Shown here: one piece after another, positions 1-10,261 of the stretch
Numbering within the stretch: position 1 is the first letter of the stretch
How the letters are laid out: the number at the start of each line of letters is the position of its first letter
NCBI RefSeq assembly: GCF_009727055.1
Contig: NC_052354.1
Coordinates: forward strand, 40,060,679-40,124,678
Reading direction: 5' to 3'
DNA: 64,000 nucleotides
Source of the DNA: Benincasa hispida
Taxonomy: Eukaryota; Streptophyta; Magnoliopsida; Cucurbitales; Cucurbitaceae
Made by a program: the position numbers and the translations under genes
Notes under the pieces: model-generated
The model's input: only the letters and a program-made list of their open reading frames with translations
The model's database searches: none
Told to the model about the DNA's origin: nothing

Positions 1-519
1 CACGAGTCTGTGTCCTAATTTTAATTTTACACAACGCACGAATAATATATGTCAAAGAAGAAGAAAAGATTCGAAAATCATACCCTTAAAGATTAGTTTC
101 GGAAACATACGGATTTTCTCTCCAAAAACTATGAACACGAAGAATATAGAGGGAATGATTTGGTTAACAATTTCAATATTTTCAATACCTTACAACTCCA
201 ACACATTTTGGAGTATTTATGAAAGAACCTTTCTTTTCATCCTCCAAATAATAAAGAGAGAATTTATTGAAGAAAATTTAAGGTTTACGAATTATTAGAA
301 GAAAATGAAAGGTTTATGCAATTAGAAATACATATAAATAAATAAAACTAAAAAACATACATGTATTTATTTAATTTATATATATATAATATTCTCTCAA
401 ATATTTAATATGAATTTTGTTTTTAATTAATTTGATTCTCACTTTATCTCAAATGAGCTATTGACCCTTCACAAATTAAGTATCGTTGGGTCAAATTAAA
501 ATTATCTTCCAATGAACAA
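1..519. other. AT-rich sequence, no gene seen
   Basis: No open reading frame of useful length, no transposon protein motif and no clear repeat was recognised. The stretch is simple AT-rich plant intergenic DNA. Confidence 0.6.
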
Positions 520-790
520 TAAGCAATTTTATTCCTCTAGTTTTGTTTCTAGCTCCCCTATCAAAGGACAACCTTCATAAGATTTAGGTCTATGGTCGAT
601 GAAATACAAGTCTCATCTATCAACCGATGAAATACAAGTCTCATCTATCAACAGTGTTATATGGAGAGACTATGCATTTCATTTTCTGGTCTTATACAAA
701 CTCTCTATCATGATCACTTTACAATAATTGTAACTGTCATACACAGCCTTATCCATCTACTTTTTTTAGTTTTTGTGGATATATGTAACT
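520..790 (-). mobile_element. Fragment of a copia-B/F type LTR
   Basis: The words GTCTTATACAAACTCT, TTTACAATAATTGTAAC and the GTGTTATA..GAGAGACTA block also occur, in the same order, in the minus-strand LTRs of this window (about 34.18-34.33 kb, 37.24-37.39 kb and 40.0-40.13 kb). This is therefore an old partial LTR of that copia family in minus orientation. Both ends are missing and no coding sequence is attached. Confidence 0.6.
597..652. repeat. Perfect 28-bp tandem duplication
   Basis: Two adjacent identical 28-bp units (597-624 and 625-652), each starting CGATGAAATACAAG and ending ATCTATCAAC, lie inside the LTR fragment. Perfect identity in otherwise diverged sequence suggests a recent local duplication. 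Confidence 0.9.
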
Positions 791-837
791 AAATAATAAA
801 TAAAATATCTATTTATTTTATTAGATAAATAAATTGT

Positions 838-2220
838 TTGAAGCAATTACAACTACAAGATCCAGTAGATTTAGGTATCAACCTCAAGAATGGAGGCAGG
901 GCAGGCGGCAGTCATGAGTATCGTGGAAGGGGAAGGCAAAATAGAACATCTCAAAACCCTAATCCAACTTGTGGACCAAATGTGAATATTGGGCCTAATG
1001 GGTCCTCTTTCTTTCATGGGTCTCCAACTTTTAATGGGCCATCTTAGCACCGGGCCAACTTATTGGGCCAATTTTCTGGCTTTACTAATTCTAATTATGC
1101 AGGTTCTAGGAGTGCAACAAAAAATCGAAAAACCGAAAAATCCAAACCAATCAAAACAAATTCAATGGTTTGATTTGGTTTTTAGTATAAAATTAGATAT
1201 CTTGATTTGTATTTGGAGAAAACAAAAAAGTATTGGTTCAAACCGATTTTTATTAGAAAAATAAATAAAAATCGAATCGATCCAATGATATATATATACC
1301 CTTAAAAAATATCTTTTAGTATTTTAATTGTTATGGTGTATGTATATGTTTTTTAGAAAAAATATCAATTATTATGGAGCTTGTATGATTTTTATTTAGA
1401 AAAGTATCAAGAAAAAGACAAAATGTCAAATTTCAATTTATAGAAAAAGAAATAGACCCAATTTTAATTTCAGATTATCGAAAAGGACCAATTCAAAAAC
1501 AAAGTGGTAATAAAAAATAAAAATTGGAGAAAAAAAGGAAAATGCCAAAAGTCAAAAACCAAACCAATAATAAATCGATCAAAATAAAACCAATCCAATG
1601 GTTTTGTCCTTTACTGGACATTGGTTTAGATCTCTTCTTGATAAAACCGATTGATCTGATTTGGTTCTTGGTTGACCTCAAAATCGACATAACCGAACTG
1701 ACTTTCACTCCTCGTAGGTTCTCATCAGAATGAGCGAATTTTCTATCAAATATGCAATAAATCTGGCCACGGTGCATTAGACTCCTATAATAGGATGAAC
1801 TTTTCTTTTCAAGGCTGCCATCCACCGGCCCGGTTGACTACAATGGCAACAAATAATATGTCTACTCAACATTCTTCTCCTACTAATAATTTTTTGTTGT
1901 CTGACAGTGGTTGCAATGCCCATATGATGAATGATTTAGCCAACCTCAACCTAGCCAATGATTATAATGGTGAAGAAATAGTTATTATTGGTAATGATCA
2001 ATCTCTTCCTATTACTCACAATGACAATGGTATACTTTCAACTCCATCTCATTCCTTTAATTTTTCTCAATTTTTTCATGCTCCTGACTTAACTACCAAT
2101 CTTTTATCTGTAAGCAAATTCTACCGTGATAATGACTGTCTTTTTATTTTTTATTTTGATAATTTCTTCATTCAGGATAAAATCACCGGCCGTCCACTCT
2201 ATACGTCCATATATGCCTAA
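838..2220 (+). pseudogene. copia gag C-terminus, zinc knuckle and protease (disrupted)
   Basis: The first part (838-1047) encodes a Gly/Arg/Asn-rich gag tail (RGRGRQNRTSQNPN) of the kind that precedes the copia zinc knuckle. Reading resumes at 1723 after the MITE with QICNKSGHGALDS. This is a CCHC knuckle in which the first and last Cys have become Tyr and Ser. From 1795 an open frame carries the aspartic-protease core LSDSGCNAHMMND, where the expected DSGA has Cys for Ala, and then the segment NLLSVSKFYRDND that precedes the integrase zinc finger. The frame stops at 2220 after TSIYA, so integrase, reverse transcriptase and RNase H are absent. The gene cannot support transposition. Family assignment (Ty1/copia) is firm; the lineage is not. 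Confidence 0.75.
1107..1713. mobile_element. 607-bp hAT-like MITE inserted in the copia zinc knuckle
   Basis: The insert is flanked by near-identical 8-bp repeats, GCAGGTTC (1099-1106) and GTAGGTTC (1714-1721). Its ends are inverted repeats: TAGGAGTGCAA on the left, and GAGGAGTGAAA when the right end is read on the other strand. An 8-bp target duplication and a YAGGAGTG-like terminus are typical of hAT elements. The interior is non-coding, rich in AACCGA/TCGGTT words, and encodes no transposase. Removing it restores a continuous gag frame, and the related copy at 10.49 kb lacks it. Short open frames inside it are chance. Confidence 0.75.
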
Positions 2221-2611
2221 GGCCTTTTATTAGGTTTAATGTATTTTATGAAATTATGATATTAAATTTTGTTTGTGAATCACATTATTCAGTTTGAATC
2301 ACTTCGCTATAGGTGGATAGTATCGCATTATATATATACATTTATATATATGTGTGTGTATGATTTTTACCATTGATCCGCTTTCCAAAGGATTCTAAAC
2401 CAGAGAAAAACTAAGATGATATTGTAAGGTCGGACATGCATTCATAGTGAGATAAAATGGATAAACCACAAGAAGTGCATCTTTTGTAACTCAAAATTTA
2501 TTGATTGATAAATTATTTGGTTTATCTCCAATTTCAACGCGACACAATCTTCTCGACAATTGAAGATTGCTAATGAAAACACTTATGACTAGAAAATGTC
2601 ACAAGAAAAGC

Positions 2612-4320
2612 TGTAACGACCCAACTTTCTAGGATTTATATTAGACCGTCACAACATACATGCATAAATCTCAAAACGATTCTCTCATAAATTTAACTAA
2701 AATCAAAAGAATATTATTAAATAATTGAAAATCTTTAGTTGGGGTCCCCCGAAAAAAAAAAAAAATTCATGACGCTTTATAAATAAAAATTTTAAACACT
2801 AGAATTCTAAGTTCAAACATCAATATTGGCATTTAAAACATCAAAACATAAGCGGAAGCATCTGTCTGGTCCTAATAGCACGGTCACATATTCCTTCTGT
2901 CATTCGCCTGGTGTGTCCTTATCCTACCTGAAAAACATAACATAATAAATAATAAGTATAAAATACTCAGTAAGTAACCCCACTACCGGGGTCAGACTAT
3001 GCATTTATATCCAATAAATGCAACTTCCTAGTGAGACATGAAAAAACCTCTACTAATTCTGGATGACCATCTAGTGAATAGTTTAACTCGATCTACTGTA
3101 GATGAGATGTATCCATAAACCTCTGGTGAATCCCGAAGGAAACACAAACCTTTGATGAATCCCGAAGAAAACACAAACCTCTAGTGAAATCTCAAAGGAG
3201 ATACAAACCTCTGATGAAATCCTAAAGGAGATCACCACCTTTGGTGAATTCTGAAGGAAACACAAACTTCTAGTGAATCTCAAAATAAACAAAAACCTAA
3301 AATTCCGAAGGAGATCACCATCTCTGGTGGGTATCTAATTATGGGTAGGAGTGACTATCACTATCACAAACATAACATGCATCATTAAACATAGTCCCAC
3401 AACATACAAATACATATCATCATTCTCAAAGTTCATTCAGCAAGTCATATAAATAAAATAATTTAGTTCATGCTTGCACTCATAACATGCCTCAAAACAC
3501 CATTAAGATAAACTTATTTTTCCTCAAACATCTCAATAGTCTTCGAATCCTAAAAAACATTTTTAAATTTATCGCCTAGCACAATGGTTCAATGGACAGT
3601 GAAGATCTTCAAGAAAACTCAAATAAACTATCCAATAAACCGAAAATCATATCCAAATTTGCCAATCTGATGAAACGCATTACACACGGTGAAATGAATA
3701 GTAGCTGTAATCACGGTAGCAGCGGAGGAACTCAGATAGAACGAGCCGGCGTCGCTGAGTGGTGCGAACGATGTTGGTGTTGGCAAAAATTGGCAACTGG
3801 CTCATCCTCACGACTGGTGGATCGGTGGTGGCGTGCGATTCGGTTAATCGGCCGAGCAATGTCTGGGGTGTTCGATGGTCAGTAGGAGGAGAAGATTGAC
3901 AGCGCGAGGAGTTGTGAGAGAGAGAGAGAGAGAAATCGCTGAAAAAGAGTGAAAGAGAGAGGGGAAGAGATTTCTTTTTCCTTTTCTTAGCTTACACGCC
4001 AATCGAGATAACAATATAAATATACATTATATATATATATATATTCTCTTCCTTCCCAAAATCCCAAAACAAAATAAATATACATATTTAAATTATTCTT
4101 TTCTTTTCACTCTTCTTTTGAAACTCCATCTCCAAATTAAGTTAAATTTTCAAATTAATTAATCCAACCCAATTATATCCAAATTTGAAAAAAAATATAT
4201 ATCTTTTATCCCCTAAATATCTCAAATTAAGTTGTCTTAATCAAATAACTCAATTATCCTCAATATCCAAAATAAACCCAAATAATTTAACAAAAATTAT
4301 CTGAAATTTGGGACATCACA
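2612..4320 (-). mobile_element. Probable Ty3/gypsy-type 3' LTR
   Basis: Read on the minus strand, the block starts TGTGATGTCCC and ends GGGTCGTTACA, which are LTR ends commonly seen in plant gypsy elements. Immediately before the start (plus-strand 4321-4333) is a polypurine tract, which marks a 3' LTR. It contains a 29-30 bp tandem repeat array, a GA microsatellite at about 3915-3932 and AT-rich U3-like sequence. The flanking 5-mers (AAAGC, TTCTT) do not match, so the insertion is not intact on both sides. A 97-codon open frame at 3592-3885 has no recognisable motif and is considered chance. Confidence 0.6.
3116..3325. repeat. Tandem repeat of 29-30 bp units inside the gypsy-type LTR
   Basis: About six imperfect units follow the pattern AAACCTCTGGTGAAT followed by CCCGAAGGAAACAC, with variants such as CTAGTGAAATCTCAAAGGAG. 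The array makes an apparent minus-strand open frame (3083-3292), which is an artefact of the repeat. Confidence 0.85.
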
Positions 4321-4333
4321 TTCTTCCCTCCTT
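4321..4333 (-). other. Polypurine tract of the gypsy-type element
   Basis: On the minus strand this reads AAGGAGGGAAGAA directly before the TGTGATGTCCC LTR start. This is the expected plus-strand primer site for reverse transcription. Only about 80 bp of internal sequence (to 4403) survives before copia-A begins. Confidence 0.55.
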
Positions 4334-4403
4334 GATGTTGAAGCTTTCCATGCAAGGCTTGAAGTACTTTTTTTATATTGAAGACAAGACCATCGGTGCT
4401 CTC

Positions 4404-5051
4404 TATTGGAAACGGCAAGACCCTCATAACAACCAACAACAAACGATCAATGCACGACTGTCAAGCAAAAAACAAAAACCTGGAAAACAGAAACTCGTTA
4501 TAGGCTGAGTCGCGGAGCTCGCTCTCTTTAAAATGTTTCACGACTCTACCCAAGTGTGCAAGCAAGTACGAAAATTTCTACATCATCCCCAGAATAAAAC
4601 AGCCGAAGAAACCCGATAAAAAATGTACTGTTACTGATCGGAACACACACCCTTTCTAACCCACTGCTCGGAAAACGAAAATAGAAGAGTTAGGAGAAGA
4701 AAAGAGAACATTTGAATGAGAGTGAATGAAAATAATTTGTGTTTCCAAACTGCGCATGGAACGGTAGGGAGCGAAAGAGGCAGAAAGCCTCAGAACGTGC
4801 AATGTTGTGCGAACGAATCCTCGCCTCATCCGATTGGAAGGATGATGGCGGCACCCTGTGGAACATCCACCGAACCCACATTGGTTTATCTCCTCACTCC
4901 CTTCAAAATATAAGTACCCCTTGGGGTCCAAACCCAAAGCTCAAGATTGGAGTACTTAAGGGAGGCTTCCAAATCAAAATTTTTCAATGTGGGATTCTCC
5001 AACCAAACGTTGGTTCCCTCTTATTTTTTAAGATTAAATTTTCACCCAGCA
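4404..5051 (-). repeat. 3' LTR of copia-A
   Basis: It aligns with 9474-10212 throughout, sharing GGCAAGACCCTCA, CCTGGAAAACAGAAACTCG and AAGATTAAATTTTCACCC. It is shorter because it lacks an AT-rich block present in the other LTR near 9910-10000. On the minus strand it is preceded by the purine-rich word GTGGAGGAT. Confidence 0.92.
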
Positions 5052-5060
5052 ATCCTCCAC
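5052..5060 (-). other. Polypurine tract of copia-A
   Basis: The minus strand reads GTGGAGGAT immediately before the 3' LTR start. About 550 bp of non-coding sequence lies between this tract and the end of the RNase H coding region (5061-5611). Confidence 0.6.
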
Positions 5061-5605
5061 ATGAAAATTTAATCAAAAGGTGAAAGAAAAAAAAAATTCA
5101 TCGAGCAGTTTCAGTCTATACAATATTGTGGATAAACAAAGGTGTCTTACGACTTGAACCTTTACGTAATGTAGATGATTCATGATATACTAGAGTAACC
5201 CTTGGTTTTGAACTCTATCTCGAACAGCATCTCACACAGAATGTCATTAGGGTGTAGTACGAAAGCTCGTGCTTTAAGGCCTAGCACGTGTATCTCGATT
5301 TAGTGGACGCTCTAGAGAGTTTGCCTAAAAACTCCATAAGAAGTGGCCCTCACTTCCACATTCACATAGGTGAGTCCATTAAGAATACTTCTATGGCTAG
5401 GTACCCCACTTGCTATAAAGTATAGATCTCATTAAGAACTGAGTTCAACTTTCTAACGCTTCAGGATATCATCTCAGACTATAAGTCATTGGAATAGAAC
5501 TCTATGTTTGGTTTAGCATGATTCACTATATATCACTCGCGATCAGTTATTACCCGTTGAACCTGTTTCTTAGGATCTCTAGTCTACAAGTTGGGTTTTC
5601 CTCAC

Positions 5606-6040
5606 TGTGATTCATCTTTCTGAGGTTCTGAAAACCTTTTCTCTGGCCATTCCTTTTGTCAAATGATCTGCCAAATTTTCATCAGTCTGTATGTGATCCA
5701 CTTTAACTGCACCAGTAGTGAGAAACTCTCTAATGGTACTGTGTTTATGACATATTTGTTGTCTCTTTCCGTTGTAGTAACAGTTCTGAACTTTTGTGAT
5801 TGCTGCAGTACTATCACAATGGATCAATATGGTTGGTACCGGTTTTTCCCATAAAGTAATCTTTGATAGTAGACTTCTAAGCCAATTTGCTTCTTCATTA
5901 GCTGTCCCTAGTGCTATCATTTATGACTCCATCATAGATTGAGCTAAAATAGTCTGTTTTTTGGACTTCCAAGAGATAACTCGGCTTGCTATATTAAAGA
6001 TATAGCCATTTGTAGCCTTTGAATCATCTGAAAGAAAGTT
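5606..6040 (-). pseudogene. copia-A RNase H domain
   Basis: The minus-strand frame from 5920 encodes MIALGTANEEANWLR, then HCDSTAAI (a catalytic-Asp motif of copia RNase H), GKRQQICHKHSTIREFL and the C-terminal DENLADHLTKGM that ends plant copia polyproteins. The upstream part (5921-6040) reads out of frame but still shows ATNGYIFN and VISWKSKKQT, which precede the domain in copia elements. A stop and a frame break separate it from the reverse transcriptase. The domain normally removes the RNA strand during cDNA synthesis; here it is a relic. Confidence 0.8.
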
Positions 6041-7380
6041 TCAGTCAGCATCGTTGAACCTTTCCAGGACAGCGAGAAACTTTTGATAATATAATCCTAG
6101 GTTTTGGGTTTTCTTCAAGTATCTCATTACCCTTTCTATAGCATTCCAATGCTCTTTACTAGGCCTGCTTGTAAACCTGCAAAGTAATCCTATGACATAA
6201 GCTATGTCAGGCCTAGTGCAGTCAGCAACGTATCTAAGACTACCTATGATACTCATATACTTAGATTGATTAACACTATCAACCATGTTCTTGAACAACT
6301 TGACACTAGGGTCATAAGAAGTACAAGCTGGTTTACAATCAAAGTAATTATATTTCTTTAGAATCTTTTCTATATAGTGAGATAGATCCAAAGAAATTTC
6401 CTTTTCAGACCTATTCACTTTATGCCTAAGATTACACTAGCCTCTCCTAAGTCTTTCATGTCGAAGTTTGCACTCAATATTGATTTCACATAATTTATAA
6501 TGTGCAAGTTTGACCCAAAGATCAATAAATCATCTACATATAGACACAAGATAGTGCAGAGATTATTATCAAACTTATAGTAGATGCATTTGTCACTTTC
6601 ATTGAAACCTTTAGATAGGATAAGATTGTCAAATTTTTCATGCCATTTCTTAGGAGCTTGTTTAATCCATAAAGAGACTTGTCTAATTTACACACCTTAT
6701 TTTCTTGATCATGGACTACAAAACCATCAGGTTGTTCCATGTAAATCTCTTCTTCAAGTTCACCGTTTAGGAAAGTAGTCTTTACATCCATCTGATGTAC
6801 TATGACATTATAAAGGGCAGCGAGAGAGAACAGGATACGGATTGAGGTAACTCTAGTGACAGGGGAGAAGGTTTCAAAGAAATCTACGTTTTCTCTTTGT
6901 CTAAAGCCCTTTGCTACTAACCTAGTTTTAAATTTGTCGACAGTCCCATCAGGTCTAAGTTTCCTCTTTAAGATCCATTTGCACCTTATTGCCTTATAGC
7001 CTAGGGGTAGATCTACTAAGTGCCAAGTTCTATTTGACTCAAGTGAGTCCATCTCATCATTTATGGCTTCTTTCCATAGGTTGGCATCTACCGAGGACAA
7101 GGAAACTCTTAGATCTTTAGGATCTTCTTCTACATTGTAGGTCGGGAAGTCATTTCCGAAATCCTTGGCTGTTCTAGCTCTTTTGCTTCTTCTAGGTTCT
7201 GGGTCAGTTTCCTCTCTAGGGTTAGGATTTCTAACTAGGGTTAGACCACTTGATTCAGAGCCCTCACTATTCCTTGATTTAAAAACAAATCTATCTTTAA
7301 AGAAGTCGGCATCATTTGACTCAATGATCACTTGGTTCACTAGATCATAGAACCTATAGGCTTTAGTATTTAAGGCATAA
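6041..7380 (-). pseudogene. copia-A reverse transcriptase (frameshifted)
   Basis: The minus-strand frame from 7562 passes from the integrase C-terminus into reverse transcriptase. WKEAINDEMDSLESNRTW, KCKW-like IRCKWILKRK, FKTRLVAKGF, ETFSPVTRVTSIR and QMDVKTTFLNGELEEEIYM are the classic copia motifs, the last carrying a catalytic Asp. The frame shifts near 6640, so the catalytic box LYVDDLL (plus-strand about 6522-6541) is intact as sequence but out of frame. The thumb and connection region returns at 6418-6041 (CKPACTSYDPSV, YMSIIGSLRYV, TRPDIAYVIGLL). The order is complete but the protein is broken. Confidence 0.88.
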
Positions 7381-8318
7381 CCTATAAAGATGCACTCGTA
7401 AGCTCTACTAGCCAAATTTCTCCTTTTTGGGTCTGGAATCCTTACAAAGGCTAGACAACCCCATGTTCTAAAGTAAGAAAAGTTTGGTTTCTTATTCTTG
7501 AGAATTTCGTAAGGTGAAGTTTTGTTATTAGACTTTGGGATTCTATTTAGAACATAACACACAGTAAGGATGATTTCATCCCATCAATAAAATGCGGCTC
7601 CTGAACTAAGTAAAATAGCAACTACTAGCTCAGCTACAGTTCTATTTTTCTTTTCGGCTTTTCCATTCATTTCAGGAGAATAAGGTGCGATCTTTTTGTG
7701 TATTATTCCATGTGAGTTAAAGAACTCATTATAACTATCTGAGTCATACTCGATTCCGGTATCACTACGAAGTCTTTTAACATTTCTATTAAACTGATTC
7801 TCTATTTCAAAAACAAAAAGTTTGAAAGCATAAAAAACATCACCTTTGTTTTTCAGCAAGTACACAAAAGTAAAATCAGAGCAGTCGTCAATAAAGGTAA
7901 TGAAATATCTTTTACTTTTCCTAGTCAAGATGCCATCAAATTCACATACATCAGAATGAATCAAATCTAGAGGCTCAGAATTCTTAAATACAGATTTATG
8001 TGGAATTTTAGTAATTTTAACTTGACTACAATACTCGCATTTATCAAAATCATTCGTGGATAAACTAGGTATCATTTCTAGCCTAATCATCTTACTAATT
8101 AAATTCTTATTCACATGACATAGTCTAGCATGCCAAAAATTCATAGAACACAGCATATACACAAAAGATTTCATTTTATTGAGGTCTAAATTTAATTTGA
8201 ACATTCCCTCAGTTGTATACCCTTTCCCTACGAATACATTATTTTTGGTAAGGGTATATAGGTCTGCCCCTATAGTTTGAGTAAACCCAACTTTGTTGAA
8301 GAGATAGCCCGAAACCAA
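7380..8318 (-). pseudogene. copia-A integrase
   Basis: The frame 8318-7584 begins with the pre-integrase region and the HHCC zinc finger (FWHARLCHVN ... CEYCSQVK). The catalytic core follows: first Asp in LIHSDVCEFDG, second in LRSDTGIEYDS, and the Glu region in YSPEMNGKAEKKNRT. A stop and a short gap occur at 7584-7562. The C-terminal part then continues (LNRIPKSNNKTSPYEIL, WGCLAFVRIPDPKRRNLA, CIFIGYALNTKAYRFYD). All three catalytic acidic positions appear to survive, so decay is mainly by the frame break. Confidence 0.87.
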
Positions 8319-8324
8319 ATTCTT

Positions 8325-8680
8325 TCATATCTCCGGAGTGTACAGGATGTCCTTCAACGAGAGAGTCTTCCAAGAGATAAACTTCAGTTCCACCTTACTG
8401 GTTCCAGTAACTTTCGTGGAGTAGTGATCTCCCAACAGAATATTCTTATCCTTAGTTTTAGTATAAGTTTTAAATAGACTAAGGTCGTGACAGACATGCA
8501 GAGTAGCGCCAGTCTCTATCCACCACCCTTCACAACTACCGATCACATTTACTTCTGTGATCATGGCAACTAATGGTTCTTCTTTCAGGTTTGCCTGACC
8601 AGCAGGACACTGCCTGTTTCTACAATTTCTAGCCATGTGCCCAGGTTTATTACAATTAAAGCAGAGGAACTATACCATTT
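8325..8680 (-). pseudogene. copia-A zinc knuckle and protease
   Basis: The zinc knuckle CFNCNKPGHMARNC is an intact CX2CX4HX4C, but an in-frame TAG lies just upstream of it. Next comes the aspartic protease with WWIETGATLHVC, in which the catalytic Asp of the usual D-S/T-G-A is Glu. This would be expected to abolish activity. The frame ends at 8325 with a stop six codons before the pre-integrase segment NLVSGYLF. In an active element this region packages RNA (knuckle) and matures Gag-Pol (protease). Confidence 0.82.
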
Positions 8681-8889
8681 CTTCTGAAGGGGGCTTTTGT
8701 TTTTTCGGTTGGTTCTAGTTTCTGGAGCCACATTTTTGACCTTTCCTTTTTGTTCCCTTAGATTTTTTGTCAGGTTTTACCACGACAGAGGCGTGTTTGC
8801 CAGGTACTGCATTCACCTCCTCCCTCTGGTCCTGCTTCCGAGCTTCCTCCTCGATCCTTAGCCGGGTGATAAGACTCTCTCCAAAGAGA

Positions 8890-9417
8890 ACTCCTTAGTC
8901 TTATGTCTCAAAGTGTTCTTAAAATTCTTCTACAAAGGGGGCAGTTTATCAATAATAACAGCAACTTGGAATTGTTCATCTAGAGACATGTCTTTAGTAA
9001 TTATCTCGTGGGCTATCTTCTGGAGTTTATGGGATTGGGCCTCCATGGATTTTTCATCCATCATCTGGAACTTGAGATAACGGCTAACAGCATATTTCTT
9101 CGACTTGATCTCCTCTGTGTCGTACTTCTTTTGCAGAGTATCCCAGACCTCCTTCGATGTCTTCATTATATTGTAATAGTCATACAAATCATCAGTCAAA
9201 CCATTTAAAATAAAATTCTTACAAAGAAAGTCTTTCTCCTCCCAGTCAAGAGCTTCTTTTAACTGTTGTTCAGTTGGTTCTTCTAAAGAGACGATCGGCT
9301 TATCTCTGTACATGTTTCGGCAACTTTCTTGACGGTGAGAAAGAACAACATCTTTTGCTTCCACTGTTTGAAGTTCGCTCCTTCGAACCAGAATGGACGG
9401 TTGAGGTTAGATATCAT
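8890..9417 (-). pseudogene. copia-A gag capsid (UBN2-type)
   Basis: The probable start is the ATG at minus-strand 9417, giving ISNLNRPFWFEGANFKQWKQ, the N-terminus typical of copia gag. A one-base shift near 9300 moves the reading to the frame that encodes EEPTEQQLKEALDWEEKD, FILNGLTDDLYDYYN, KEVWDTLQKKYDTEE and EQFQVAVIIDKLPP, the conserved UBN2/gag body. A stop follows LPPL, and the linker to the zinc knuckle (8680-8930) is read with further stops. Gag would form the particle in which reverse transcription takes place. Confidence 0.85.
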
Positions 9418-9473
9418 AACATCATTGTTGCTAGTGAGGGCCATTAATGGTGTGGCGGGAATCGTCTTAAAAT

Positions 9474-10212
9474 TGTTGGAAATGGCAAGACCCTCAGAAC
9501 GACAAATAGCAAACGGTCAATGCACGACAGTTAAGCAAAAAACAAGAACCTGGAAAACAGAAACTCGTTATAGGTTAAGTCGCGGAGCTGGTTCTCTTTA
9601 AGACATTTTGCAGCTTTGCCCAAGTGTGCAAGCAGGTTTGAAAATTGCCACGTCATTCCTAGGATAAAACAACCGAAGAAACCCAATCGAAAATGCACCG
9701 TTACCGACCGAAACACACACCATTTCCAACCCACTGCTCAGAAAATGAAAATGGAAGAGTTAGAATAATAAAAGAAAACATGCGAATAGAAGTGAATAAA
9801 AATAATTCGTGTTTTCAAACTGCTAAAGACCACACCTTCAGCGTGGAACGATAGGGAGCGAAAGAGGCAGAGAGCCTCAGAACGTGCAATGCTGCGATCG
9901 GATTCACGCGGATGAGAGGACTTTTCTTTTTTTTTTTCGGTTTTAAAATAATAAAAAAAATAATATTTTTATTAAAATTAATAATCACACTCACCTCGCC
10001 CGACCAACCTACGACGGTGTGCGTTTGGGACATTGAACGAACTCACATTAGTCTATCTCCTCACTCCCTCCAAAACATAGGTATCCTTGGGATCCAAACC
10101 CAAAGCTCAAGATTGGAGTATCTAAGGGAGGCTTTCAAAACAAAATTTTTCAAGGTGGGATTCTCTAAGGTTGGTTCTCTCTTATCTTTTAAGATTAAAT
10201 TTTCACCCAACA
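9474..10212 (-). repeat. 5' LTR of copia-A
   Basis: 739 bp with perfect TGTTGG/CCAACA inverted ends. The element-internal sequence right after it (minus strand from 9473) reads ATTTTAAGACGA. This is not the TGGTATCAGAGC initiator-tRNA-Met site seen in copia-E, so the primer site is either decayed or of a different kind. Confidence 0.92.
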
Positions 10213-10261
10213 CTCTCCAATCGGTGGCCTAATGGGTTCCCATGGTGATGGTCATATTCTA

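Larger units (their letters stand above)
832..2525 (+). mobile_element. Truncated Ty1/copia segment, copy 1 (gag end and protease)
   Basis: This segment matches 10262-11245 block by block: Gly/Arg-rich gag tail, zinc knuckle, protease region, then a non-coding tail with GTGGATAGTATC and a TATATA run, ending near TTTATTGATTGATAAATT. The only large difference is a 607-bp insert at 1107-1713. Normal copia pol (integrase, reverse transcriptase) is missing at the same point in both copies, just after the residues TSIYA. The segment is therefore either a deleted, non-autonomous family or a duplicated relic. No LTRs were identified at either end. Confidence 0.7.
4404..10212 (-). mobile_element. copia-A: near-complete Ty1/copia retrotransposon
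   Basis: Gene order on the minus strand is 5' LTR (9474-10212), gag, protease, integrase, reverse transcriptase, RNase H and 3' LTR (4404-5051), the Ty1/copia order. The right LTR has perfect TGTTGG...CCAACA ends. The left LTR has slightly decayed ends (TATTGG...CCAGCA). The 5-bp sequence CTCTC flanks both sides (4399-4403 and 10213-10217), a target-site duplication that proves a single insertion event. The LTRs differ by many substitutions and an extra block of roughly 90 bp in the right LTR, so the insertion is old. Several frameshifts and stops make it non-autonomous. Confidence 0.93.

Noticed and set aside
1493..1825. 110-codon minus-strand open frame
   Set aside because: It lies almost wholly in the MITE and crosses its right border into copia sequence on the opposite strand. 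It has no protein motif.
3592..3885. 97-codon plus-strand frame with a Trp/Cys-rich stretch
   Set aside because: It sits inside the gypsy-type LTR, has no known domain and no sign of codon constraint.
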